Shown here in pieces: positions 52,788-61,564 of a stretch of 64,000 nucleotides of DNA; position 1 is the first letter of the stretch, and each line of letters starts with the position of its first letter. Made by a program: the position numbers and the translations under genes. The DNA comes from Candidatus Gastranaerophilales bacterium (lineage in GTDB: Bacteria; Cyanobacteriota; Vampirovibrionia; Gastranaerophilales; Gastranaerophilaceae). The notes beneath the pieces are model-generated. The model saw nothing but the letters and a program-made list of their open reading frames with translations, did no database searches and was not told the DNA's origin. The stretch is from positions 39,861 to 103,860 of the forward strand of contig CALVAY010000006.1 of assembly GCA_944325665.1 (NCBI GenBank). The letters run 5' to 3'.

Positions 52788-53084
52788 ATGAAAAAATACG
52801 AACTGCTTGCAACAATTAAACCCAATTTAGATAATGATGAAGCAGATAAAGTTATTGCCAAAATCGAAGAATCAGTTAGCTCACTAGGCGGAAGCGTTGT
52901 TGACACTGACAAAATGGGCAGAAAAAAACTTGCTTACGACGTTAAAGGCTTTAGAGACGGCTTTATCGCTGTTTTAAAAATAAATCTTGAACCTGACAAA
53001 GTTGTTGAGTTCAAAAGACAACTTAAACTTAACGAAAACGTTATCAGAACAATGTTTGTTGAACAAGAAGCAGTGAAAGCGTAA
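52788..53084 (+). CDS. rpsF: Ribosomal protein S6
   Basis: A 98-residue S6 protein, part of the 30S platform where it pairs with S18. The sequence starts KKYELLATIKPNL and contains KMGRKKLAYDVKGFRDGFIAVL and the RTMFVEQEA end. A strong AAGGAG box precedes the ATG. The order rpsF-ssb-rpsR is very widely conserved. The S6-S18 complex binds this operon's own leader in several bacteria; no such leader structure is obvious here. Confidence 0.97.
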   Translation: MKKYELLATIKPNLDNDEADKVIAKIEESVSSLGGSVVDTDKMGRKKLAYDVKGFRDGFIAVLKINLEPDKVVEFKRQLKLNENVIRTMFVEQEAVKA

Positions 53085-53088
53085 GAAA

Positions 53089-53490
53089 ATGTCTTTAGCT
53101 AAAATTTTTATTACAGGAAAAGTTGTTAAAAATCCCGAAAAAAGGTTTACACAAAATGATTTACCTATTACGGATTTTACAATCGACATCAATCCTCAAG
53201 ATGAAAGTTTAGTAAGAGTGGTTGCAATCGGCAATCAGGCAGAAAATATCGAGCAAAATATCAAAGCTCAAGACACTGTTATTGTTGAAGGCAGACTTCA
53301 AACAAACACTGTTAAAACAACAAGCGGAAAAGACAGAAAAGTGTTTGAAATTAACGCTTCAACGGTTGAAAAAATTTCCGCACAATCTTCATCAACTCCT
53401 TCAAAGAGTGCAAAAAATGAAAATCTGGTTCAATTTGCAACAGAAGAAATTTCCGAAGATTTAATTGATGAAGACGAAATACCGTTTTAA
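53089..53490 (+). CDS. ssb: Single-stranded DNA-binding protein
   Basis: A 133-residue SSB. An OB fold fills residues 1-105 (AKIFITGKVVKNPEKRFT, VRVVAIGNQAENI, VEGRLQTNTVKTTSG), a short Ser/Lys linker follows, and the acidic C-terminal tip ends in DEIPF, the docking tail for repair and replication partners. It lies four bases after rpsF. Confidence 0.95.
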   Translation: MSLAKIFITGKVVKNPEKRFTQNDLPITDFTIDINPQDESLVRVVAIGNQAENIEQNIKAQDTVIVEGRLQTNTVKTTSGKDRKVFEINASTVEKISAQSSSTPSKSAKNENLVQFATEEISEDLIDEDEIPF

Positions 53491-53515
53491 GAAAAAATAA
53501 GAAAAGGAAATAAAA

Positions 53516-53752
53516 ATGGCAAAAGAATCATTAAAAGACAGCAAAAAAAGAAAAAATTGCAGCTTCTGTGCCGACAAGGTAGAAGCTCTTGATTACAAAG
53601 ATACTTCAAAATTAAAAAGATTTTTATCTGAAGCAGGTAAAATTCTTCCAAGAAGAATAACAGGAAACTGTGCATACCACCAAAGAATGCTATCTAAAGC
53701 AGTTAAACGCTCAAGAGAAGCAGCTCTTATCGGTTATGTTTTTGAAAACTAA
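53516..53752 (+). CDS. rpsR: Ribosomal protein S18 (zinc-type)
   Basis: A 78-residue S18. CSFC near residues 15-18 together with C52 and H55 (NCAYHQRML) forms a zinc-binding set, so this is the C-plus form of S18. The basic core [20 protein letters not shown] matches the family. An AAGGAAA ribosome site precedes the ATG. Confidence 0.97.
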   Translation: MAKESLKDSKKRKNCSFCADKVEALDYKDTSKLKRFLSEAGKILPRRITGNCAYHQRMLSKAVKRSREAALIGYVFEN

Positions 53753-53767
53753 TTAAAAAATTCATTA

Positions 53768-53797
53768 AAAAACGACCCCGCAAAGAGGGTCGTTTTT
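53768..53797. terminator. Bidirectional terminator between rpsR and purD
   Basis: Eleven-pair stem AAAAACGACCC/GGGTCGTTTTT (53768-53778 with 53787-53797), eight-base loop, T-run on the plus strand and A-run on the other. It ends both the ribosomal operon and the convergent purine operon. Confidence 0.92.
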
Positions 53798-55030
53798 TTA
53801 TCTTAAATTTATGTCTTTTCTGTATATTTTCCCCAAAAAATCAATCTCTTCAGCCGCTTTATAAATATCATCCAGCGCCCCGCGCCCTAATTTTACAATA
53901 TTTAAAACACGTCCTGAAGAGCTAAAAAAGCTCTTATCATCTTTTTTAACACCCGCAAATAAAACCTTCACACCGTATTTTTCCTCTGCACTATCAATAT
54001 TTTTTATCTCTTGTCCCGTACAAGGTGAGCAAGGGTAGCCATTTTGAGCCAATACAAGACAATAAGAAGGAGTGTCTTTAAATTTCAAATCAACTTCTTT
54101 TAGCTCTTTTTTTGTCATCTTATCAAAAATTTCAACTAAGTCATTTTCCAGATTTTCCAAAACTGCTTGAATTTCAGGGTCGCCAAACCTCATATTATAC
54201 TCAAGAACATATAAATCATCCTCGCAAAACATAAGTCCCGAATAGATAACTCCCGTAAATTCAGCATTTGATATAACAAGTGCATTTTTTAATTTAGATA
54301 AATATAAGTCCAATTCCTTTTTTTGCTTTTGGGTTAAAACACAAGGAAAACAAGCACCCATACCACCTGTATTTGGCCCTAAATCATTATCTAAAAGTTT
54401 TTTAAAGTCGCAAGCAGGTTTAAAACTTTTAAGCTCAACCCCGTCCCAAAGAGAAAATACCGACAACTCTCTTCCATAAAGCCTTTTTTCAAGAATAATT
54501 TTCTCTGAAGCCACACCAAACTTACCTTCCAAAAATTCTAACGAAACTTTTTTGGCTTCATCAAAGGTTTTAGGTATAAAAACACCCTTGCCCGCAGCAA
54601 GTCCGCAAGCCTTAATAACAGGTGGATTGTCAAATTTCCGAATTGCAAATTCAAGCTCTTGAAGGCTTTTAACAACCTCATAGGGGGAAGTTTTTATGCC
54701 AAAAGTTTTCATAAAATCTTTTGCAAAATCTTTTTGAGCCTCAAGCCTTGCCCAATTTGAATTTGCACCTATGACTTTAATGCCGAAATCTAAAAATACA
54801 TCGCAAATTCCTTGCGCCAAGGGTAATTCAGGCCCAACAACAAGCAAATCAACCTTATTATCTTTGGCTTTTTTAGCAAGATCATAGAAATCATCAAACT
54901 CAATAACCTCGCTCAAGTTTGAAAAAGCACCCGTTTGAGCCAAATACAGTTTTTCAAGTTTTTTTGACTGCAACATTTTTAGCGCTAAAGCATGCTCTCT
55001 TGCACCCGAGCCAAAAAGTAAAATTCTCAT
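53798..55030 (-). CDS. purD: Phosphoribosylamine-glycine ligase
   Basis: PurD makes glycinamide ribonucleotide (step 2 of purine synthesis). ATP-grasp enzyme with the N-terminal LLFGSGAREHALALKM, VVGPELPLAQG, the nucleotide site KACGLAAGKGVF, and LGPNTGGMGA and EYNMRFGDPE for substrate and metal. Length 410. Last gene of the pur operon, overlapping purN by four bases. Confidence 0.96.
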   Translation of the reverse strand: MRILLFGSGAREHALALKMLQSKKLEKLYLAQTGAFSNLSEVIEFDDFYDLAKKAKDNKVDLLVVGPELPLAQGICDVFLDFGIKVIGANSNWARLEAQKDFAKDFMKTFGIKTSPYEVVKSLQELEFAIRKFDNPPVIKACGLAAGKGVFIPKTFDEAKKVSLEFLEGKFGVASEKIILEKRLYGRELSVFSLWDGVELKSFKPACDFKKLLDNDLGPNTGGMGACFPCVLTQKQKKELDLYLSKLKNALVISNAEFTGVIYSGLMFCEDDLYVLEYNMRFGDPEIQAVLENLENDLVEIFDKMTKKELKEVDLKFKDTPSYCLVLAQNGYPCSPCTGQEIKNIDSAEEKYGVKVLFAGVKKDDKSFFSSSGRVLNIVKLGRGALDDIYKAAEEIDFLGKIYRKDINLR

Positions 55031-55545
55031 TTTATAAGCTCCTCAATAACTCTTGGCAAATGCATATGTTCAAGAAAATGGATTTGCTCTTCAAATTCTT
55101 CAAGTGTCATATCAGGTTCAATTTTACACTCTGCTTGAAAAATTATCTCCCCACAGTCAACTTCTTCATTAACATAGTGTATAGTAATACCTGATACCTT
55201 TTCGCCCGACATAAATGCACGTTTTATAGCATTTAAACCTTTATATTTTGGCAAAAGCGAAGGGTGAATGTTTATAAATTCAGCTAAATTCAAAACTTCT
55301 TTGGGCAAAATTCTCATATAACCTGCCAAAACGACAAGGTTAAATTTGTGTTTCAAAAAAAAGTTAGATGTTTCATTAAATGGGATAATATAAGACTTTA
55401 TACCCAGCCTCTTTGCCCTTTTAAGTACATAAGCGTTATTTTTATCCGACAATAATTCAATACAAACATCTTTGTTTTTAAAATATTCAACAATGGCCTC
55501 AAAATTTGAGCCAAAGCCTGACGCCATAACTAAAACTTTTTTCAT
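55027..55545 (-). CDS. purN: Phosphoribosylglycinamide formyltransferase 1
   Basis: PurN transfers formyl from 10-formyl-THF to GAR (step 3). ASGFGSNFEAIVE near the N-terminus, then VVLAGYMRILP, INIHPSLLPKYKG (His active site) and ITIHYVNEEVDCGEIIFQ. Length 172, slightly short but complete. Overlaps of four bases on both sides indicate a tightly packed operon. Confidence 0.95.
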   Translation of the reverse strand: MKKVLVMASGFGSNFEAIVEYFKNKDVCIELLSDKNNAYVLKRAKRLGIKSYIIPFNETSNFFLKHKFNLVVLAGYMRILPKEVLNLAEFINIHPSLLPKYKGLNAIKRAFMSGEKVSGITIHYVNEEVDCGEIIFQAECKIEPDMTLEEFEEQIHFLEHMHLPRVIEELIK

Positions 55546-56474
55546 TTTACATACCCCAAAACAAAAGGTTTAAAATCCGAAGAAAGCCCCATAACTTCAT
55601 CCAAGTCTTTTTTATCAACAACAAGGCAAAAACCGACACCCATGTTAAAAGTCTTAAAGCACTCATCATCACCCACAAGTTCTTTTAGTTTTTCAAAGAG
55701 TTGTGTTTTTTCAATTGAATTAAAATCTAAACATGGCTCCAATCCTTGCGGCAAGGCTCTTTTTAGGTTAGATAATATACCTCCGCCCGTAATATTTGCA
55801 CAAGATTTTATTAGTTTTTTTTCGTTAAGCTTATAAACAATATCAGCATATATTTGAACAGGTTTAAGCGACAAAGCAAAAAGATTTTCATCCAAAACCT
55901 TATCTGAATACAATTTTCTTAAAAGCGTAAAGCCGTTTGAATGAGCACCTGAAGAAGCAAGCCCTACAACAATATCACCACTTTTGACATTATTTTTATC
56001 AATAAAATCGGACTTTTTAACCGCACCCAACAAAAAGCCAGAAGCGTCAAAATAATCTTTTAAGATTAAATCTCCAAGTTCTGAAGTCTCTCCGCCCAAC
56101 AAAGTGCAGTTATATTTTTTTAAAACGTCATTTAAAGATTCGATAAATTTTTCAAGCAAATTTGGGTTTAACTTGTTAATTGCTAGATAATCCAAGAAAA
56201 ACAAGGGTTTAGCGCCTGTTGTAATTAAATCGTTTATGTTCATTGCAAAAAGGTCGTTTGCAATCGTTGAAATATCACCTCTATCCAAAAGGGGTAAAAT
56301 CTTTGTCCCGACGCCATCACAACAGGAAACAAGGTAGTAATCGCAAAAAACGGGATGCTCAAAAATACCCGCAAAGTCGCCGATTTTTGATGTCGCAGTA
56401 ATTTTTTTAATGCTTTTAACCAGGTTATCCGCGCCAATTACGTCAACTCCCGAGTTTAGATAAGAATATTTCAT
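55542..56474 (-). CDS. purM: Phosphoribosylformylglycinamidine cyclo-ligase
   Basis: PurM (AIR synthetase) closes the imidazole ring (step 5). SYLNSGVDVIGAD at the start, VSCCDGVGTK, FAMNINDLITTGAKPLFFLDY, LLGGETSELGD, and the C-terminal NITGGGILSNLKRALPQG. Length 310, somewhat shorter than the 340-350 usual, with the shortening in the last domain. Four-base overlaps on both sides. Confidence 0.95.
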   Translation of the reverse strand: MKYSYLNSGVDVIGADNLVKSIKKITATSKIGDFAGIFEHPVFCDYYLVSCCDGVGTKILPLLDRGDISTIANDLFAMNINDLITTGAKPLFFLDYLAINKLNPNLLEKFIESLNDVLKKYNCTLLGGETSELGDLILKDYFDASGFLLGAVKKSDFIDKNNVKSGDIVVGLASSGAHSNGFTLLRKLYSDKVLDENLFALSLKPVQIYADIVYKLNEKKLIKSCANITGGGILSNLKRALPQGLEPCLDFNSIEKTQLFEKLKELVGDDECFKTFNMGVGFCLVVDKKDLDEVMGLSSDFKPFVLGYVK

Positions 56475-57862
56475 TTTTGCACCTCATCTAAAAAGCATTG
56501 ATTACACCACATATCGCCCTCAAAAACTTCTGACAAGGACTCAAAAGGCAAAAATTTAATACTATCTGCCCCAATTTCTTTTGCAATTTCAAAGTCGGTT
56601 TTATTGTAAGCAATAAGCTCTTCTTTTGTCGGTATATCAACCCCAAAAAAGCAAGTATTTATTATCTTTGGAGAAGAAGAGCGCATATGAACCTCTTTTG
56701 CTCCCGCCCTTTTTAACATAGACACAATTTCTCTTGAAGTCGTACCCCTTACAAGCGAATCATCAAGCAAGACAACTTTTTTATTTAAAATAACTTCTTT
56801 TATGGGTGCAAATTTTTGCCTTACATTATTTTTTCTTAACTCTTGCTGCGATTGAATAAAAGACCTCTCAAGCCAAGGATTTCTAACAAGTCCGACATGA
56901 AAAGGAATTTTTGAAGCTTGAGCATACCCCAAAGCACAGGCAAAACCGCTGTCCATAACAGGGATTACAACATCTGCCCTAAAGTCATTTTCTTCAGATT
57001 TTGCAAGCAATTCACCCAGTTTAATTCTTGTTGTATAAACATTTTTTGAAAAAATATTTGAAGCGGGATTTGCAAAGTAAATATGCTCAAAAACGCACTG
57101 CCTGCTTGCTTTGTTGCTTGAAAAAGATTTTATTTGGCAATCTTCTTTTGTAATTTCAACGCCAAAACCGGCCTTAATTTCAACAATTTCAGGCTCACTT
57201 AGAGAACAAAAAGCAATATCTTCAGAAGCAACAAAAAATCCCTCTTTTGATTTTGCAAGCATAAGCGGGCGATAGCCGAAATTATCTCGAAAGGCAAAAA
57301 CTCTGTTTGGAGTATAAATCAAAATACAGTAAGAGCCGAGTGAAAAATATTTTAAAAGACACTCGCCGATTTCTTCAAAAGTCCACTTAGAAGGCGGTTT
57401 TTTAAGCGAAGAAACAATTTTTTTAAGTATAACCTCTGAATCCGATGTGCTTAAAAATACTTCGCCGTTTTTTTCAAACTCTTCTCTAATTTTTTCTGCC
57501 TGCTTTACATTCCCGTTGTGTACAAGAGAAACATCTTCACCAAAGTAAGTAGTTTTAACCGGCTGAATATTTTCTTCTTTAACATCTCCGCAAGTAGAAT
57601 ATCTGACATGGGCTATACCAAAGCTGCCTTTTAATTTCCTAAGCTCGTTATCCCTAAGTGCCGTGTTAACCAAGCCAAGATTTTTATAAACATTTTGAAC
57701 ATCAAAACCGCAAGAAATACCTGCCGAATCTTGTCCTCTGTGCTGTAACTTCAAAAGACCGCACTTGAGCGTTGCGGCAATATCTTTGTCTTTTAAATAT
57801 CCGCCAAAAATTCCGCATTCTTCGTGTATTTTATCTGTCTTTAGTTTACTAAACATCTTCAA
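56471..57862 (-). CDS. purF: Amidophosphoribosyltransferase, iron-sulphur and propeptide type
   Basis: PurF catalyses the committed step, PRPP plus glutamine to phosphoribosylamine. The nucleophile Cys is C16 (EECGIFGG), so a 15-residue propeptide must be removed, as in Bacillus PurF. The PRPP motif VVLLDDSLVRGTTS lies at 363-376. Four cysteines, C256, C404, C453 and C456, line up with the [4Fe-4S] ligands of B. subtilis PurF, so this is the oxygen-sensitive cluster type. This suits an anaerobe. Length 463. Overlaps purL by 14 bases. Confidence 0.95.
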   Translation of the reverse strand: MKMFSKLKTDKIHEECGIFGGYLKDKDIAATLKCGLLKLQHRGQDSAGISCGFDVQNVYKNLGLVNTALRDNELRKLKGSFGIAHVRYSTCGDVKEENIQPVKTTYFGEDVSLVHNGNVKQAEKIREEFEKNGEVFLSTSDSEVILKKIVSSLKKPPSKWTFEEIGECLLKYFSLGSYCILIYTPNRVFAFRDNFGYRPLMLAKSKEGFFVASEDIAFCSLSEPEIVEIKAGFGVEITKEDCQIKSFSSNKASRQCVFEHIYFANPASNIFSKNVYTTRIKLGELLAKSEENDFRADVVIPVMDSGFACALGYAQASKIPFHVGLVRNPWLERSFIQSQQELRKNNVRQKFAPIKEVILNKKVVLLDDSLVRGTTSREIVSMLKRAGAKEVHMRSSSPKIINTCFFGVDIPTKEELIAYNKTDFEIAKEIGADSIKFLPFESLSEVFEGDMWCNQCFLDEVQK

Positions 57863-60002
57863 TCATTTCGCCAAGCGAGTTTTCGTATATTTTTTTCAAT
57901 TCAATCAGGTCAAATTCATACCCGTCAAATTTAATTTTATCACCAAAACATTTGCCCAAATGCAAATATGGGATATTATTTTCTTCTAAAATTTTAAATA
58001 ATTTGTTTTTATCCTTGGTTGAAATTAAATATCTGCCTTCAATTTCGCCAAATAAATATTTTAATTTATCGCTATCTGAAAGTTTATCCAAAGGAAGTAA
58101 ACTGCCTATAAAGCCAAGATTTGAAGCAAAAAGAGAAATTAAAAGAGCGCCTAAAACTCCGCCTGTTGAAACATCTTTTGCACCCTCAATAAGCCCTTGT
58201 TTTTTAAGCAAGCCAACTACTTGTGCCAATTTTAGTTCAAAATCTATATCAACCTTATCAACTTCAGAACCCAAAAAGTCAAATAAAACCTTCTGATACA
58301 GCGAACCCCCGACAGGTGAATTTTTATCAATTTGCTTACCTATTAGAACAATTTCATCGCCTAAAGAAAATTCAAGAGAAATTAAATCTTCTTCATTTGG
58401 GCAAACTCCAACCATACCAAGGGTAACAGTCGGATACACTCTTGTTTCTTTTGTTTCGTTATAAAAGGACACATTGCCTGAAACGACAGGTATTTTAGTC
58501 TTTTTTGATACCTCGGCAAGTCCTTCTATTGATTTTACAAACTGAAACTTAACTTCATCACTTTTAGGATTTGCAAAGTTAAGACAATCAGTAACTCCAA
58601 GAGGCTTAAAACCGCTTGAAACAAGATTTCTAAAGCTTTCCATAAATGTACTTATGCAGCCAAAATAAGGGTCAAGGAAGCACTTTCTGGGCTTTGAATC
58701 CATACACATGCCTAAAAAACAATTATTCTCATAAAAATTAACAGCTTGGGCACCAATTTTAGAAGGCTCAAAATAAGTCCTTGCGCCAACGGAATAATCC
58801 CACTGTTCGTAAAACCATTTTTTTGAAGCAAATTCAGGGCTGCAAACAAGTTTATATACAGCTTCACTGACATCGCAAGAGCCACTGAATACTTTATTTT
58901 TATACTCACTAATATAGCTTGGCTCAAAAACAGGCTCTAAATCATAATAATAAGGCTCGCATAAAACGTTTAATGGCAGGTTTGCAAGAAGCTCATCGCC
59001 CCATTTTATAATATAATCCCCCCCGCTTTTTGTATGACCGATACAACTTGCGCTCAGTTCATATTTTTCAGCTATTTTAAAGAAGGTATCAAGCATACCA
59101 TCTTCCAGCGCAAACACCATTCTTTCTTGCGTTTCGCTTAACATAATCTGCCAAGGTTGAATATTTTCCTGCGCTAAGTGCAGTTTGGATAAATCAAGCT
59201 CAACAGAGCATTTGCCCTTATAAGCCATTTCTGAAGTAGAGCTTAAAAGTCCCGCCGCACCGCAGTCCTGACAAGCGACAACACCCTTGTGCTCCAGTAT
59301 TTCAAGCGTTGCTTCAATTAAAACTTTTTTTAAAAAAGGGTCGCCGATTTGAACGTGAATTTTATCTTTACTTGCATTTTTTGCCAAATTTTTTGAGGCA
59401 AACTCAGCACCGCCAACGCCGTCAAGTCCTGTATTTGAGCCCAATACAACAATTTTTAGTCCCTCTTCTGCAGCAGATAATTTTACTTTGTTTAACGGTG
59501 CAATCCCAACCGCCATAACGTTTACAAGGGGAGAATTTTCATAACACTCATCAAACAAAACTTCTCCGGCAACATTTGCTATACCGCAAGAATTGCCGTA
59601 ATCACTTATCCCTGAAACAACACCGTTAATTATGTGAAGACTTTTTTTAGAGCCTGAGGGTGAAAACTTTAAAGAATTTAAAAGTGCCACAGGGCGAGCA
59701 TTTAGCGCCAAAACATCTCTTATAATCCCGCCCATGCCGGTAGCAGCACCTTGATAAGGTTCAACCGCGCAAGGGTGATTGTGAGATTCGCTTTTAAAAA
59801 ACACTCCCCAATCGCCGATTTTAACTCCGCCTGCATTTTCTTGTGCAAAAATTGCACCGTTTTGGTTAAGCTTATCCAGTTGTTTTTTTGAGTGCAAATA
59901 TCCGCAATGCTCACTCCACATTGCCCCAAAAAGCTCGTACTCAAAATCATTTGGAGTTCTTTTTAATCTTTTTTTAATTTGCTCCTTTAAGAAATCATCC
60001 AC
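57849..60002 (-). CDS. purL: Phosphoribosylformylglycinamidine synthase, small PurL subunit
   Basis: PurL of the multi-subunit (PurLQS) type, making FGAM from FGAR and ammonia (step 4). 717 residues. FKSESHNHPCAVEPYQGAATG is the signature (read as FKSESHNHPCA and PYQGAATGMGGI), then MWSEHCGYLHSK near the start and VSTGGVLGALLISL. It uses separate PurQ (glutaminase) and PurS, which precede it. It overlaps purQ by eight bases. Confidence 0.96.
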   Translation of the reverse strand: MDDFLKEQIKKRLKRTPNDFEYELFGAMWSEHCGYLHSKKQLDKLNQNGAIFAQENAGGVKIGDWGVFFKSESHNHPCAVEPYQGAATGMGGIIRDVLALNARPVALLNSLKFSPSGSKKSLHIINGVVSGISDYGNSCGIANVAGEVLFDECYENSPLVNVMAVGIAPLNKVKLSAAEEGLKIVVLGSNTGLDGVGGAEFASKNLAKNASKDKIHVQIGDPFLKKVLIEATLEILEHKGVVACQDCGAAGLLSSTSEMAYKGKCSVELDLSKLHLAQENIQPWQIMLSETQERMVFALEDGMLDTFFKIAEKYELSASCIGHTKSGGDYIIKWGDELLANLPLNVLCEPYYYDLEPVFEPSYISEYKNKVFSGSCDVSEAVYKLVCSPEFASKKWFYEQWDYSVGARTYFEPSKIGAQAVNFYENNCFLGMCMDSKPRKCFLDPYFGCISTFMESFRNLVSSGFKPLGVTDCLNFANPKSDEVKFQFVKSIEGLAEVSKKTKIPVVSGNVSFYNETKETRVYPTVTLGMVGVCPNEEDLISLEFSLGDEIVLIGKQIDKNSPVGGSLYQKVLFDFLGSEVDKVDIDFELKLAQVVGLLKKQGLIEGAKDVSTGGVLGALLISLFASNLGFIGSLLPLDKLSDSDKLKYLFGEIEGRYLISTKDKNKLFKILEENNIPYLHLGKCFGDKIKFDGYEFDLIELKKIYENSLGEMIEDV

Positions 60003-60621
60003 GTTTTATTTCATCCTTAACTATTTTAAAAATCTCTCTGCCACTTAAACCAAAAGAGCTTTTAAAATATGCCCTTTCAGGGTGCGGCATAAGCCCCATA
60101 ATACGTGCTTTTGGGTTGTAAATACCTGCTATATCATTATATGAACCGTTTGGGTTATCAAGGTATCTTAAAAAAACATCTTCACAGGAGTCCCTGGCTG
60201 GAATATACTTACCTTCTTTATGTGCAACAGGCAGATATATTTTTTTTGAATTTCCTCCAAACTCAAGTAAAAGCGGGGTATTTTTGCATACAAACTTTGA
60301 AGAATCATTCTTAATTAATGCACCTTTTAAAAAACGAGCCTCGCACAAAATTTGAAATCCGTTACAAATACCCAAAACAAAGCCTCTTTGAGAGTTTATG
60401 AATTCAGCTAAAGCGTCAATTACGGGAGTAAATTTAGCTATTCTTCCCGATGAAATATAATCCCCATAGGAAAAACCGCCAGGTAATACCACTAAATCAT
60501 ATTTTTGAAGAGAATTTTCACGAAAATCGACATAATCAACCTCAAAACCAAAATCCTCTAAGGCTCTTTTTGTTTCAACATTACAATTTGTTCCCAAAAA
60601 TACAACAACAGCAGCCTTCAT
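59995..60621 (-). CDS. purQ: Phosphoribosylformylglycinamidine synthase, PurQ glutaminase subunit
   Basis: Class I glutamine amidotransferase that feeds ammonia to PurL. 208 residues. The PGGFSYGDY loop, the nucleophile Cys in GICNGFQIL, and the catalytic His-Glu of GLMPHPERAYF are all present. Four-base overlap with purS. Confidence 0.96.
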   Translation of the reverse strand: MKAAVVVFLGTNCNVETKRALEDFGFEVDYVDFRENSLQKYDLVVLPGGFSYGDYISSGRIAKFTPVIDALAEFINSQRGFVLGICNGFQILCEARFLKGALIKNDSSKFVCKNTPLLLEFGGNSKKIYLPVAHKEGKYIPARDSCEDVFLRYLDNPNGSYNDIAGIYNPKARIMGLMPHPERAYFKSSFGLSGREIFKIVKDEIKRG

Positions 60622-60878
60622 AAAACTTCCTTAAAAGAAATTATGTCATATTTTTCAACAACAGGGTTTGAAATTACTTCATTGCACACAAAATCAAGTT
60701 TTTCTTTTGCTTCATCCTTATCTTTTGCTTGCAGATTAAAAGAGTAATACTTACCCGCCCTAAAATTTGTTTCACCCTCAAAACCAAGTCTTTTAAGAGT
60801 TTTATCTACACAAAGACCTTGAATATCTTTAATTTCATCCTTGAGTTTAACAATAACTTCAGCACTAAATTTTTGCAT
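60618..60878 (-). CDS. purS: Phosphoribosylformylglycinamidine synthase, PurS subunit
   Basis: Small bridging subunit that joins PurL and PurQ. 86 residues: AEVIVKLKDEIKDIQGLCVDKTLKRLGF and the FNLQAKDKDEAKEKLDFVCNEVISNPVVEKY tail in the usual order (key phrases VKLKDEI, SNPVVEKY). First gene of the purS-Q-L-F-M-N-D operon, with a GAGGAT ribosome site. purE, purK, purB, purC and purH are not in the window. No purine riboswitch hairpin is seen in the short 80-base upstream gap. Confidence 0.94.
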   Translation of the reverse strand: MQKFSAEVIVKLKDEIKDIQGLCVDKTLKRLGFEGETNFRAGKYYSFNLQAKDKDEAKEKLDFVCNEVISNPVVEKYDIISFKEVL

Positions 60879-60959
60879 ATTTCATCCTCAAGTTAAATTA
60901 TCTCAAAAAAATACAACTTAGGGAAAATTTATACTAAAATATTTAAAAAAGGGGAAGTT

Positions 60960-61520
60960 ATGAGCGAAGTTTTATACAGTGCAAAATTTTTACAACTTAA
61001 GTCAACAAAAAGAGAAAACGGCAGCGAGTGGTTTTACGCGCACAGGCCCAACGCAAAGGATATTGCAATTATTGTCCCCGTAATAAAAAAGCAAGACAGG
61101 GAAGAAATATTATTTTTAATTACCAAAAGACCGCCCATTGTAGCCGAAAACAGGGGAAATTTTTGTCTTGAGCTGCCGGCGGGACTTGTTGGCGATATAG
61201 ATAAAAATGAAGATATAATGGATGCGCTAAAAAGAGAGCTAAAAGAAGAAACAGGACTTATTGCAGATGAAATTAAAATTGTTTCAAGAAAAATTGCAAG
61301 CTCGTCAGGACTGACATCTGAAACCTCGACAATAGCAATCGCTCACATTAACGACCTCAACCCAAAAAACACTCCTGATGATGATAACGGAGTTATTATA
61401 GAGAGAAAATTAATCCCAAGGGAAGAAGTTTTTAATTTTGTAAAGGAGTTTGAAAGCAAGGGCAATGTAGTTGGTGCACAAACCTTAAGCGGACTTTTTT
61501 ACTACTTTTTTGAAAAATAA
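60960..61520 (+). CDS. Nudix hydrolase, ADP-ribose pyrophosphatase-like
   Basis: A 186-residue Nudix protein. The full Nudix box G-x5-E-x7-RE-x2-EE-x-G is present (GDIDKNEDIMDALKREL then KEETG). The preceding LELPAGLVG is typical of ADP-ribose and related sugar-nucleotide pyrophosphatases. The exact substrate cannot be read. An AAGGGGAAG ribosome site precedes the ATG. It is followed by the ABC exporter after 44 bases. Confidence 0.9.
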   Translation: MSEVLYSAKFLQLKSTKRENGSEWFYAHRPNAKDIAIIVPVIKKQDREEILFLITKRPPIVAENRGNFCLELPAGLVGDIDKNEDIMDALKRELKEETGLIADEIKIVSRKIASSSGLTSETSTIAIAHINDLNPKNTPDDDNGVIIERKLIPREEVFNFVKEFESKGNVVGAQTLSGLFYYFFEK

Positions 61521-61564
61521 TTTTTTTTATGTGATAATCCCAAAAGAGGAAAAAGGAAGTTTAT